A stretch of 64,000 bases of DNA. Source: Yoonia sp. (GTDB taxonomy: Bacteria > Pseudomonadota > Alphaproteobacteria > Rhodobacterales > Rhodobacteraceae). A program made the position numbers and the translations under genes. The stretch covers positions 28,657-92,656 of the forward strand of contig NZ_JAFMHJ010000007.1 in the NCBI RefSeq assembly GCF_017854565.1, written 5' to 3'. Of the stretch, positions 21,985 to 32,900 are shown piece by piece. The notes beneath the pieces are model-generated. The model was not told the origin of the DNA, ran no database searches, and saw only the letters and a list, made by a program, of their open reading frames with translations. The stretch's first letter is position 1, and each line of letters starts with the position of its first letter.

Positions 21985-23150
21985 AGTGTGTCCGGCGTTT
22001 GCAGGTTTTTGTCGATGGTATTGAGAAACAGCGCACCGCGACGGCCATCGCTGACGCGATGATCGGCGGCCAAAGTCACGGTGGCTGTCAGGCGCGCAGC
22101 GACCTGTTCGTCGTGGACCCAAGGCCGCATGGCAGGGGTGCCGATGCCGACAATGGCGACCTGTGGCGGGTAGATGATGCCGTAGAGCCGATCCACGCCG
22201 CGATCCCCAAGGCTGGTGAGGGTGATCGTGGCATCGGACAATTCGCGCGCGCGAAAACGCCCGGCGCGGACCCGCGTGATCAGGTCCCGCATAGATGTCA
22301 TCAGATCATCGAGACGCTGCGTGTCGGCATTGAAAATCGCGGGGGCCACCAATCCGCCGCTGCGCAGGCTGATGGCAAGACCTGTGTGGACCGCATCGCT
22401 TTGATGAAACCCATCATCGGTAAAGTGGCCATTCATTTCCGGGACTTTGACGACCGCGTTTGCGATGGCTTTGAGGTAAAGTGCGCCCAGCAACAGCCGG
22501 TCATCCGGCGCGCGATCTGCGTTTTCTGCGCTGACAAAGGCCTGCGCGTTGGTCAGATCGACAGTGTGGGACAGGTAGTAATGCGGTATGTCGCGTTTTG
22601 AGCGCGTCATCGCGGCGGCGATGGCGGTGCGCATGTCGGTCTGTGCGGGTGGCCTGTCATTTTGGGTCAGCATGGCAATGTCGGACCGGGTAATGGGTGC
22701 GCCGGATCGGGTTGCGACGGTGCTTGGGTCGATCCCGGTTTGCACCGCCAGACGGCGCGCCGCAGGGCTGATGCGCCGGCGCGGGCGGTCATCGGGGATC
22801 GGCGTGTCAGGTGGGCCGGGTTTGGGCGGGGCCGGTTTGGGCGGGGCCGGTTTGGGCGGGGCCGGTTTGGGCGGGGCAATATCCGGGATAGCCGGTGCCG
22901 CTGCGGCACTTTCGCCCTTTTCCCGGATCATGGCGAGCGGCGTGCCGACGGCGACGTTGGTGCCGATATCGACCAGCCAATTGTCCAATATGCCATCTTC
23001 GAACGCTTCGATCTCGATCACGCCCTTTTGGGTTTCGACGGCGGCAATGATATCGCCGCGCTGTACCGCGTCGCCCGGCGACACAAGCTGTTCAACCAAG
23101 GTGGCGTCCGTCATATCGGCGCCCAGCGACGGCATGAGAAATGCGCTCAT
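21981..23150 (-). CDS. 2-oxo acid dehydrogenase E2, dihydrolipoyl acyltransferase
   Basis: A 389-residue E2. There is one lipoyl domain (residues 1-78) with lipoyl lysine K42 in VETQKGVIE, then a Pro-Pro-Lys-Pro repeat linker (about 90-115) encoded by 15-bp tandem repeats, a peripheral-subunit-binding domain ([13 protein letters not shown]...) and a catalytic acyltransferase domain ending in ADHRVSDG, which carries the active histidine and aspartate. It transfers the acyl group from E1 to CoA. It overlaps E1 and ACP genes by ATGA. No E3 is present; the shared cellular E3 would serve. The substrate (pyruvate, acetoin or other) is open. Confidence 0.92.
   Translation of the reverse strand: MSAFLMPSLGADMTDATLVEQLVSPGDAVQRGDIIAAVETQKGVIEIEAFEDGILDNWLVDIGTNVAVGTPLAMIREKGESAAAAPAIPDIAPPKPAPPKPAPPKPAPPKPGPPDTPIPDDRPRRRISPAARRLAVQTGIDPSTVATRSGAPITRSDIAMLTQNDRPPAQTDMRTAIAAAMTRSKRDIPHYYLSHTVDLTNAQAFVSAENADRAPDDRLLLGALYLKAIANAVVKVPEMNGHFTDDGFHQSDAVHTGLAISLRSGGLVAPAIFNADTQRLDDLMTSMRDLITRVRAGRFRARELSDATITLTSLGDRGVDRLYGIIYPPQVAIVGIGTPAMRPWVHDEQVAARLTATVTLAADHRVSDGRRGALFLNTIDKNLQTPDTL
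22816..22875. repeat. 15-bp tandem repeat within the E2 linker
   Basis: Three exact copies of a 15-bp unit (gccggtttgggcggg at 22831, 22846 and 22861) follow one variant copy. Read on the minus strand they encode repeated PPKPA units of the flexible interdomain linker. Being in-frame multiples of five codons they can expand or shrink without breaking E2. Confidence 0.9.
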
Positions 23151-25147
23151 GGGGTGGCGCCCATCAGGTGTTTGACTGTTGCCACGATCTTGGCGGTTTG
23201 GGGAATGGCGGCCTGTTCGAGATGTTGCGCATAGGGGATTGGCACCTCTTCGCTGCAGACACGGGCCAAGGGGGCGTCCAATTCGTAAAATGCGTCTTCG
23301 GCCAGCCGCATACCGATTTCGGCGGACAGGCTGCCGCTTTTCCAGCCTTCATCGACGATCACGGCGCGCCGGGTTTTGGTCACGGAGGCGATGATGGTTG
23401 GCATGTCCAGGGGGCGCAGGCAGCGCAGGTCGATGACTTCGGCAGATATGCCGTCGTTGGCCAGCTGATCTGCGGCGTCCAGCGTTTTGAACAGCGAACC
23501 ACCATAGGTGATCAGGGACACATCCGTGCCAACCCGGCGGATTGCGGCGCGGTCGATGTCAACGGCACCTGCGTTTGCGGCGATGTCACCTTCGCGGTTA
23601 TAGAGCATGACATTTTCAAATATCAGAACTGGGTCCGGGTCCTGCAATGCGGTCCACAGCATGCCTCTTGCATCGTCCATGGTGGCGGGGGCAAGGACGC
23701 GCAGGCCGGGAATATGGGCATACCAGCCTTCTAACGAATGTGAATGCTGTGCGGCCAGTTGTTTGCCCGCGCCTGTCGCCATGCGGATCACAACCGGCAC
23801 GCCAAACTGGTTGTTCGACATATGGCGCAGTGTGGCAGCCGTGTTCAAAATCTGATCAAGGGCCAGAAGCGAGAAATTCACCGTCATCAATTCGACGATG
23901 GGGCGCATCCCGGCGATGGCGGCACCGATCCCCGCCCCGGTGAACCCGGATTCAGACAGCGGTGTGTCGCGAATGCGATCTGGCCCGAACTGGTCCAACA
24001 GCCCTTTGCTGACAGCATAGCATCCGCCATAGTGGCCCACGTCTTCGCCCATCAGGAAAACACCGGGGTCGCGGGTCATGGCATCGACGATCGCGGCTTT
24101 CACGGCCTCGCGGTAGGTTGTTTTCATCATCGGGCCGGGGGGCGCGGGAACCGGCGGTGCAGGGCGATCCGGCGAGGTGACAAACCGTGTCAGTGATTGC
24201 ACAGGTTCGTCGGTTCCGGCCTCTGCAAAGGCCACGGCCTCTGCGATCTCTTCATCAATGCTGACGATGATCTTCGACACTTCATCGGCGTGTACAAGGC
24301 CGCTGTCCTGCAACCACGTCTGAAACCGCAAGATGGGCCCTTTCTTGCGCCATTCTGCGATCTCCTCCTTGGAGCGATAGAGTTGTGCGTCGAACATCGA
24401 ATGGGCGCGAAAACGGTAGGTGCGACATTCGAGGAAATACGGTTTTCCGGTCTTGGCAATGTAATTCAGGGCGCGGCGTGCGGCGACTTCGACGGCGACG
24501 ATATCCATGCCGTCAACGGCTTCGCTCTGGATGCCATAACAGGCAGCTTTTGCGCTGATGTCGGTTTGAGATTCAGACAGGTGCAGTGCCGTGCCCATTG
24601 CATAGCCGTTGTTTTCGCACACAAACATGACGGGCAATTGCCATAGCGCGGCAAGGTTGAGGCTTTCGTGAAATTCGCCTTCTGCGGCGGCACCTTCGCC
24701 GGAAAAGCAGGCGGTGACGGTATCGTCCGTGGGACTTAACCTATCGGCCAGTGCCAGCCCGACCGCCATGGGTAGGCCGCCGCCGACGATTGCGTTACCG
24801 CCGTAAAACCGGTGATCGCGGCTGAACAGGTGCATGGATCCGCCGCGCCCGCCAGCGCAGCCTTCGGCCTTGCCGAACATTTCCGCCAAAATGCTGCCCA
24901 TGGGGATGCCGCGGGCCAGAGCATGGCCGTGTTCGCGGTAGGTGGCGACAACGCGATCCTGAGCGGAGAGCAGCGGAATGATGCCGGCGGCAATGGCCTC
25001 TTCGCCATCGTACAGGTGCAGAAAGCCGCGGATTTTTTGCTGGGTGTACAGTTCGGCGCATTTGTCTTCGAACCGCCTGATCCGGATCATGTCTTTGAGC
25101 AGGCTGCGCACGTGCTCGTGATCAAGCCGTGGTTTGAGATTGGTCAT
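23147..25147 (-). CDS. Thiamine-dependent 2-oxo acid dehydrogenase E1, fused alpha and beta
   Basis: A 666-residue fusion. The N-terminal E1-alpha half (about 1-320) has the thiamine diphosphate motif from [10 protein letters not shown] to ENNGYAMG, with GEG replacing the usual GDG. A proline-rich hinge ([13 protein letters not shown], about 330-343) joins it to an E1-beta half ([24 protein letters not shown] block, [24 protein letters not shown]). It decarboxylates a 2-oxo acid or cleaves acetoin and loads E2. It overlaps the synthetase and E2 genes by ATGA. Active-site residues beyond the motif were not compared, so pyruvate versus acetoin is undecided. Confidence 0.9.
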   Translation of the reverse strand: MTNLKPRLDHEHVRSLLKDMIRIRRFEDKCAELYTQQKIRGFLHLYDGEEAIAAGIIPLLSAQDRVVATYREHGHALARGIPMGSILAEMFGKAEGCAGGRGGSMHLFSRDHRFYGGNAIVGGGLPMAVGLALADRLSPTDDTVTACFSGEGAAAEGEFHESLNLAALWQLPVMFVCENNGYAMGTALHLSESQTDISAKAACYGIQSEAVDGMDIVAVEVAARRALNYIAKTGKPYFLECRTYRFRAHSMFDAQLYRSKEEIAEWRKKGPILRFQTWLQDSGLVHADEVSKIIVSIDEEIAEAVAFAEAGTDEPVQSLTRFVTSPDRPAPPVPAPPGPMMKTTYREAVKAAIVDAMTRDPGVFLMGEDVGHYGGCYAVSKGLLDQFGPDRIRDTPLSESGFTGAGIGAAIAGMRPIVELMTVNFSLLALDQILNTAATLRHMSNNQFGVPVVIRMATGAGKQLAAQHSHSLEGWYAHIPGLRVLAPATMDDARGMLWTALQDPDPVLIFENVMLYNREGDIAANAGAVDIDRAAIRRVGTDVSLITYGGSLFKTLDAADQLANDGISAEVIDLRCLRPLDMPTIIASVTKTRRAVIVDEGWKSGSLSAEIGMRLAEDAFYELDAPLARVCSEEVPIPYAQHLEQAAIPQTAKIVATVKHLMGATP

Positions 25148-26889
25148 TGCTCATCACTTTCCAAGGTCGAAATGTCACCTTCGGGTAAGCCAAGTTCGCG
25201 TGCTTTCAGCAGGCGCCGCATGATTTTGCCGCTGCGGGTCTTGGGCAGGTTGGTGCGGAATACCATTTCCTTTGGCGCGACGGCCGGACCCAGCCGGGTG
25301 CGGGCGTGCCCCAGCAGTTCCAGAAGCAGCTGATCGGTGGGTTCAATGCCGGGTTTGAGCGCGACAAAGGCTTTGACGCGTTCACCCGCCGTTTCATCCG
25401 GCACGCCGATCACGGCCACCTCTGCGACGGCGGGATGTTCCATCAACGCGCTTTCGACCTCGAACGGTCCAATCAGATGGCCCGCGCTTTTGATCAGGTC
25501 ATTGCTGCGACCGACGAACCAATAATATCCATCGCTGTCGCGCATCGCCAGATCACCGCTGAGATACCAGCCATCCCGAAAACATTTGTCGTAGCGCGCG
25601 GTTTCGTGCAAGTAGCCGCGCATCATCGACGGCCAACCTGGACGCAGCGCCAGTTCGCCGATGGCGCGCGGTTCGGTCAGTTGGCGCAGGCCGTCATCAG
25701 ATGTCGCGACGATGCCGGCCTTGATCCCCGGCAATGGCTTGCCCATAGAGCCGGGCTTGACGGGCATGGCGGCGAAATTGGCGATCATGATGCCGCCGGT
25801 TTCCGTTTGCCACCAGTTGTCATGAAAGGGCATGCCAAAGGCACTGTTGCCCCAGATCACGGCTTCGGGGTTCAGCGGTTCACCGACGCTGGCCATAAAG
25901 CGCAGAGACGTGAAATCATGCCCCTTATGCGCGTTTTCCCCGGCCTTCATCAGCATGCGAATGGCGGTGGGTGCTGTGTACCAGACGTTCACCGCCTCTT
26001 GATCCAGAATATCGTACCACCGCGCGACATCGAATTCCGCCTCGTCAACGATCATGGTCACACGGTTCGTCAACGGGGCGATGATCCCATACGATGTGCC
26101 CGTCACCCAGCCCGGATCAGCGGTACACCAGTAGGTATCGCCGGGCCTGAGATCGAGCGCGAAGCGACCCGTGATGTGATGGGCCACGACGGCATCATGC
26201 ACATGCACGACGCCTTTGGGTTTCCCGGTGGTGCCGGAGGTGAAGTGCAGAAGTGCGGTATCTTCGGGGTCCATTGCTTCGGTGGCAAAGCGGTCCGATG
26301 TGGCATCCATCAGCGTGGACAGGCGTTTGGTATTGGCCGCGTCGCCATCGGTGAGAAAGACGCTGCGCAAATCGGGCAACGCGTCGCGCAGCGCGCTGAC
26401 CTTGCGCTTGTAAAGCCGTGCGGTGGTAATCAGGGCGTTTGCGCCGCCAATTTCCATCCGGGCGCGAATGGGTTCGGGGCCAAATGCCGAAAACAGCGGG
26501 CAAAAGACGCAGCCTGCTTTCAATGTGCCAAGCGCCGCGATGTAAAGCTCTGGTGTGCGGCCCAGTAATGCATAGACGCGGGCGCCTTTTTCGAGGCCCT
26601 GATCGCGCAGGACATTGGCAAAGCGGTTGGTCAGGTCCGACAGTTCCTGATAGGTAAATACCGTCCGGGTGCCGGATTTGGAAATCCAGCGCAAAGCGAC
26701 CTGTGGGCCGTGGCCGGCAAGCACGTGCCGCTCGATCGCTTCGTGGGCGATATTGAGGCGGCCCCCGGGCAGGCCATTGATCAGCTTGCGTGCGTCATTC
26801 CATGAAAAACTGTCATATACGGCGGCGTAATCGGCCATATTGGCCGCATTTGCCACCTGTTTGGATTTTGGGATTGTGCCGTATTCCAT
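25144..26889 (-). CDS. Acetyl-CoA synthetase-like acyl-CoA ligase
   Basis: A 581-residue AMP-forming ligase of the ANL superfamily. The P-loop is [17 protein letters not shown], the A4/A5 block NWWQTETGG is as in acetyl-CoA synthetase, the hinge is [23 protein letters not shown], and the C-terminal catalytic lysine is in TRSGKIMRR. It activates acetate or a near homologue with ATP and CoA. It is slightly shorter than AcsA (about 650). First gene of the operon with the fused E1, E2 and ACP, all overlapping by ATGA; an FNR-like box lies 64 bp upstream. Confidence 0.9.
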   Translation of the reverse strand: MEYGTIPKSKQVANAANMADYAAVYDSFSWNDARKLINGLPGGRLNIAHEAIERHVLAGHGPQVALRWISKSGTRTVFTYQELSDLTNRFANVLRDQGLEKGARVYALLGRTPELYIAALGTLKAGCVFCPLFSAFGPEPIRARMEIGGANALITTARLYKRKVSALRDALPDLRSVFLTDGDAANTKRLSTLMDATSDRFATEAMDPEDTALLHFTSGTTGKPKGVVHVHDAVVAHHITGRFALDLRPGDTYWCTADPGWVTGTSYGIIAPLTNRVTMIVDEAEFDVARWYDILDQEAVNVWYTAPTAIRMLMKAGENAHKGHDFTSLRFMASVGEPLNPEAVIWGNSAFGMPFHDNWWQTETGGIMIANFAAMPVKPGSMGKPLPGIKAGIVATSDDGLRQLTEPRAIGELALRPGWPSMMRGYLHETARYDKCFRDGWYLSGDLAMRDSDGYYWFVGRSNDLIKSAGHLIGPFEVESALMEHPAVAEVAVIGVPDETAGERVKAFVALKPGIEPTDQLLLELLGHARTRLGPAVAPKEMVFRTNLPKTRSGKIMRRLLKARELGLPEGDISTLESDEQ

Positions 26890-26952
26890 GTCTTCTGCCG
26901 TCCTGCCAACGCGGGTTCAGGGCGACTGTAGCGCCGTGCATGATATTGCCGG

Positions 26953-26966
26953 GTGATCAAGATCAA
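26953..26966. promoter_or_regulatory. FNR-like box upstream of the acyl-CoA ligase/E1/E2/ACP operon
   Basis: GTGATCAAGATCAA (TTGATCTTGATCAC on the minus strand) fits TTGAY-N4-RTCAA with one mismatch. It lies 64-77 bp before the ligase start, which suits a class II activation position if transcription begins about 25 bp before the gene. It overlaps the stop region of the glucan synthase gene. Confidence 0.5.
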
Positions 26967-29900
26967 TTCGGTGCCGCCGTGGACCGTGCCGTGGGCTGTG
27001 CCGTGCCCTGCGCGACCAAGCGGACCACCGCGCGGGTCGATTTGCCCTGACCGGGAAAGCGCAGGCTGGTCGGGTCGGAGGGTGCCCCGTCGATGCGCAG
27101 CTCCACATCTGCGTGGCCCAGATGGTCCGGGTCCTCGATGATGATTGTCAGATCGCCCTGCGGACTGCGCAAATGCACCGTTGCACCGCCCCAATCGGTT
27201 GGCATGCAGGGTTTGACGATCACGTTATCGGCGATGAATCGCAGCCCCAGGATACCGTGGATCGCCAGTTGCCAGGTCCAGCCCGCGGCACCGGTGTACC
27301 ATGACCAACCGCCAACCCCGATCATGCTGCCGCCGGACACATCGCCGGGCAGCACATAGGGTTCGCGCAGATAATGCGCCGCATCGCCGACTGTCGCGGT
27401 GCGCCGGATCGGATTGATCGTGTCGAAGACCTGCCATGCGCGGTCACCATCCCCAAGGGCCGCAAAGGCCAGCCCGATCCATGTCGCCGCATGGGTATAC
27501 TGGCCACCGTTTTCCCTGATGCCGGGGGGGTAGGCCCGAATGTAGCCGGGGTCGCGCAGGGTGTGATGGAACGGCGGATCAAGCAGGCGGATGAGGCGAT
27601 TTTCGCGGTCAATCAGCCGGGTGGCCGCCGATTGCATCGCGGTGCGTGCGCGGTCGTCGGGTGGGTCGCCTGACAGAATGCGCCATGCCTGTGCGATCAG
27701 GTCAATCTGACATTCATCATTCCGGTGGGACCCCCATGGTTCACCGCCGTCATCGAAGGCGCGCATGTACCACGCCCCATCCCATGCAGTTTGGTCAATC
27801 GCTATCCGCAGCTTTTCGCAATGCGTTTGCCAGCGTGCGGCACGGCTGGCCTGATCCGGCCAAAGCTCTGCCAATGGCGCAAACAGGCGGGTTGTCGCGA
27901 TCTGGAACCATGCCAGCCAAACGCTTTCGCCCTTACCATCATCGCCGATCCGGTCCATGCCGTCGTTCCAGTCGCCGGTGCCCATCAGGGGCAGGCCGTG
28001 TTGCCCGGTGCGGATCATCCGGTCCATGGCCCCTGCGCAATGTGCGTAAAGCGTGCCTGTTTCGCCCGGATCGAACTGCGCATAGCGGTCATGTTCGTCA
28101 GGCCCGAGCGGTGGCCCGGACAAAAACGGTACTTCTTGGGTCAGGATGCCGGTGTCGCCGGTGGTTTCGACATAGCGCGCGGTAACATACGCAAGCCACA
28201 GATAATCATCGGAGCAGCGTGTCCGCACGCCACGTCCCAGCGGCGGATGCCACCAATGCAGCGCATCGCCCGCATCGAACTGGTGCCGCGCTGCGCGCAA
28301 GATCTGGTCGCGCGCGCGGGCCGGGTCGGTGAACAGCACCGCCAGCACATCCTGCAACTGGTCGCGGAACCCGTAGGCACCGCCTGCCTGGTAAAACGCG
28401 CCCCGTGCCAGCAGCCGGCAGGCGATGTTCTGATAAGGCAGCCAGCGGTTGACCATGAGATCCAGCGCCGGATCAGGTGTCTGCACCTGAACCGCATTCA
28501 GCCGACTTTCCCAGAATGTTCCGACATCGGTCAACGCGGCTTTGGTTGCATCGGGGTTGCGCCATCGGGTAATCAGCGCCGCCGCCATTTCCGGGTTATC
28601 GGCCTGGCCAAGAATGAAGACGACCTCTTTTGTCTGACCGGCGGCAATATCGAGATGGACCTGATAGGCGCCGCACGCCTCGCTGCCGGGTGAAAAGCTG
28701 CCGCCAAGATCCCAGCGCTGCATTGCGTCGGGGGCGTCCACCGTGCCCTCTTTGCCCAGAAACGCAAGTTTGTCACCGGTGATGCTGTGCGGATCGAGCG
28801 AGGCAGTCAGAAAGGCGGTCTTGGTCCCAAATTCCGGGTTCCAGCCATTGCGCGCCATGATGGCTTTTGTTGTCGGGTCATAGACACACCGCACATGCGG
28901 CTTGGACACGCTTGCCATCGCACCCAGCAGCCATTCGACATAATAGGTTGCGGTGATCCGGCGGTTCTGGCCCGATACATCGGTCATACGCAGCCGGATC
29001 AGCTTGACCGGCGCATCAGGCGGCACGGTCACGCGCAGTTCCTGTTCCAGTTGCTGACTGTTCTGCCGCCAGACCGTGTAGCCGGTGCCGTGCCGTATCT
29101 GGCAGGTCACTGCGCGGCCCAACGGGGCTGGCGTCGTGGTCCAGAACTGCGCCGTCGCTTCGTCGCGCAGGTACATGACTTCGCCCGGTGCGTTCGTGAC
29201 CGGGTCATTGGACCACGGGGTCAGCCGGTTTTCCCCGCAGTTGTCCGCCCAACTGAACCCCAGCCCGCTTTCGCTGACCATGGTGCCAAAGGCTTCGTTG
29301 GCAAGGATATTGCACCATGGCGCGGGGGTGGATCGGCCCGGATCAAGCTGGATCACATAGTCGCCGGTGTCCCGGTCAAAACCGCCGAATTCATTGTCGA
29401 AATCCAGCGCGGCGGGCCTTGGCAGCGGTTGGGCCGCAGCAAAGCTGATGGTCTGGGTCGGCTCAAAAACCGGAACGGTCGTGGTGTGGGCCAGGATATC
29501 ATCCAACCGTTTACTGAGGTCGTGCACGTGCTGATCAAATGCCACGTAGGCGGCGGCCACAAAGGCGCGCCGGACCTGTGGCTGCATCTGATCGGCACCG
29601 ACAAGATGGATTCCGCCGCGTTGCCCCAGAAACTGTTCTGTCTTCGCTTCGCGCAACAGCGACATGACCTGATCGCGCAGTGGCGCGTCGTAGCCTGTCA
29701 TGCTGGTGTGCAGGACCACCAGATCTACCGACAAACCGCGGTGCCGCCAAAGGGATTGCGCGCGCACCAAGATATCAAGCAGCGCCATGTTGTCGATATC
29801 GGCCATTTCGATCAGCAAGATCGGCAGATCGCCCGAGATGCCAAACCGCCACAGCTCTGGCTGGCCTGCCCAATCGGGTGCGATGCCGTCGGGCACTTTG

Positions 29901-32900
29901 CGCAGGCGTCCTGTGGGTTCGAGCAGCAGCGAAGACAGGACCTGCATCTGTGGCAGGTTTTCGGGCGCGATATCCAAAATGCTGAGGTTGCGGGCGGTTG
30001 CCAGTGACGCCTCGCGGACGACCCGTGCGACCGATCCGATTGAAAACCGCGTGGCGCAGTCCAGCACCGCGCCACGCGACGGACCGGCGACTGTGAGGAA
30101 CGCAAACCGCTTTGTCTCAAGCGGTTGCAGGCATACCTGAACCTGCAACGCCATAATCGGATCCAGCACCCAGCCCGTCGTTTGTTGCAGGCCATGGCGG
30201 ATACCGTGGGGCGCGCGCAGGCTGCCGTTGCGCCCGATAAAGTGTGCGCGGTCGGTATCATAGGAACGCAGGGTGATTGCCGGATCGTCAAACAGGGCTT
30301 GGTGCAGCAGGACCGGCGGCTTTGTTTCGGGCCGCTGCGGGCGTCTTTGGAACAAAAGGGCGTGCTGGGCGGCAATGAAGGTGCTGCCGACAAACAGTTT
30401 GCTGAAGGCCGGGTGACGTTCATCGTCGTTCGGGGCGCTCAGCACCACCTCGGCGTAGCTGGTAAAGTCGATTGTTCGGATGCGGTCGCTTTCGTTGGTC
30501 ACGGTAATTTCGCGGATTTCCACGTCGTCGGACGGGGCGATGGTCAGCTCCATCCGCGTGGCGATCTGATGGTCCCGGCGAAAGGTTTCGATCATGTGGT
30601 GATGAAAGACGGTTTTGCTGTCCTGACCGCTTTGTCCGGTGGGCATGCGCCCGACCGACCACAGGTCCGGGGTGCCCGGTTCGGTGATGTAAATCCAGAT
30701 GCCGTGCTGGTCCTGTGTCGGTGAGGGCTGCCACCGTGTCATCGCGTCGCCGCGCCAGAACAGGCCGCCTGCGCCCGCTTCGGATACTCTGGTGGACAGG
30801 TTGCCGTTGCCAAGGATATGCATCAGCGGGATTTGCGCATGCGGTGATGGCACCCACGGGGCAGGGATCGGGGCCGTTTTGTGTTGGTCGTGGGGTTCCC
30901 AGGTTTCGTCGATCCGCCCGACCTCGACCGGGGCTTCCCATGGGACGCGTTCCTGAAGTAAAAGGTCCACGGCGCGCAGGGATTTTTCGCGCATGGTCCG
31001 GCGGACGTGGATGTCATCCAAAAGGACGTTGGCGATGGCGGCCATCGTCATCCCCTGATGATGGGCCATGTACGTGCGAACCTTGACGAAATCGGCAGCG
31101 CCGGACAGGCGTCTTGCGGTATAGTCGATCGCGTCGATGAAGCCATAGCTGCTGGATGCGCCCAAGGCTTCTAGCTCTGCAAGGTTCCTTGCGGCGGTGC
31201 GGGGCCATGCGCAAAGCGCCAGCGCGGTTGCATAAGGCGCAATGACAAGATCGTCGGTCAGGCCACGACGAATGCCAAGGCCGGGCACACCAAAGGCCCG
31301 ATACTGGTAATTCCCTTGCGCATCGGTCGCCCCGTAGGCGGATTCCGACACCCCCCATGGCACGCCGCGTTCGGTGGCATAGCCGCGCTGATACGCCACG
31401 GCGGTCATTTCGCTGTCGCCAAGCAGGGTATCGCGCCGCGTCGGCAGAAAAAGCGACGGCATCAGGTATTCGAACATGGAGCCGTTCCACGACAACACCG
31501 CAGGCTTTCCCTGAATGCGGGTGATGGGGCGCCCGAGTGAAAACCAGTGTTCGATCAGCACGTCATGTTTGGCGATGGCAAAGAAACTGGCGATGCGGGC
31601 TTCGGTGGCAAGCAGGTCATAGTGGTTGTGATCAAGCTGACCCACGCTGAGGTTGAAGCCGATCACGAACAGCCGCACCGCAGGATCGTAGAGAAATTTG
31701 AAATCCATGCCATAGGCCAACGTGCGGGCGCGGTCTGCCAGATCATGCAGTTCGTCCTGCAGCACCTTTTGCCGTGCCGCAGCGTCCGACAGCGCCTGTT
31801 GCAGCGCGCCCAGCCACGCGACGTCGGTGTCATCGGTGTGCCTGTCGGACAGGGTTACGTTGATATTATGCGCCGCAAGGGCAATCTGCCCGGACAGGTC
31901 CGGCATGCCCATGTCAGGCTTGAGAGCCTCGTTGAGTTGGTCACGCAGTGGGTGCAGCCGGGGCGGGGCCTGATCGAGCAAATCAAGGTAGGGATGATAG
32001 TGACCGATATCGCGCGCCATCGCGTGCAATTGTTGGTGCAACGCACCCAGCCATACCTGAATGTCATGCAGCGCCTGCGGTGGCGGATATTGCTGCTGCC
32101 CGAGGGCCGCCAAAACGGCGGCGTCGAGATCGGCCCATAGCGCGTCACCGGGGTTGATGACTGCGACCGAGCGGTCTTGCGGTGCGCGCGACATATCGTC
32201 GATGCGTTTGAACGCCCGCTGCGCGCAGCGATCAAATTCGACGGTGGCAGCCTTGGGCAGAAATTGCATCGCATCGACAAGCAGTTCAAGTGTCGTGCGC
32301 AGCCCCGCCCGGCACGCAGGCGGTATTGCAGGCTGTTGTGCGGCCTCATCGCAGCCTTGCGCCAGCGCGATCAGCGCCATGGCAAGGTTGCCACTGTCGA
32401 CGGTCGATACATACTGCGGCTCGAGAGGCGCGAGGGTGCGGGTGTCGTACCAGTTCAGGACATGACCCCGATGCGTCTTGAGCCGGTCGAGGGTGTCAAC
32501 GGTATTGCGGGTGCGGACCAGCAAGTCATTTGTGCCGATAAACCCCAGATCCCGCGCGGACAGCGCCGAAACCAGAAACATGCCGATATTGGTTGGCGAC
32601 GTGCGGTGGGCGATGACCGGGTTGGGGGTTTCCTGAAAATTGTCCGGTGGCAGCCAATTGTCCTTGGGACCGGTGAAGGTTTCGAAAAAATGCCATGTGC
32701 GCCGTGCGGTCCAGCGCAGGAACAGGCGCTGTCCGTCTGTCAGTGTTTCGCGGCGCAGGACCCGTGGCCGCGCCGTCCAGACCGCGATTTCCGGGGCGAT
32801 AGACCACAACAACAAGATGGGGGCCGCCGGCCAAAGGGCCATATAATCATACAGGGCCAGATAGCCGCCGATGGTGACGGCAAGGGCGGACGACGGCCAC

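Noticed and set aside
22816..22875. Short tandem repeats considered as a CRISPR-like array
   Set aside because: Units are contiguous 15-mers without spacers, inside a coding region, and encode a Pro-rich linker.
25306..26568. 420-codon plus-strand open frame
   Set aside because: Antisense to the acyl-CoA ligase; composition follows the third-position G/C bias of the real gene.
27725..28693. Several long plus-strand open frames opposite ndvB (also 28787-30007 and 32177-33253)
   Set aside because: All lie opposite one continuous 2,824-residue protein with family-typical length; they have no recognisable domains.
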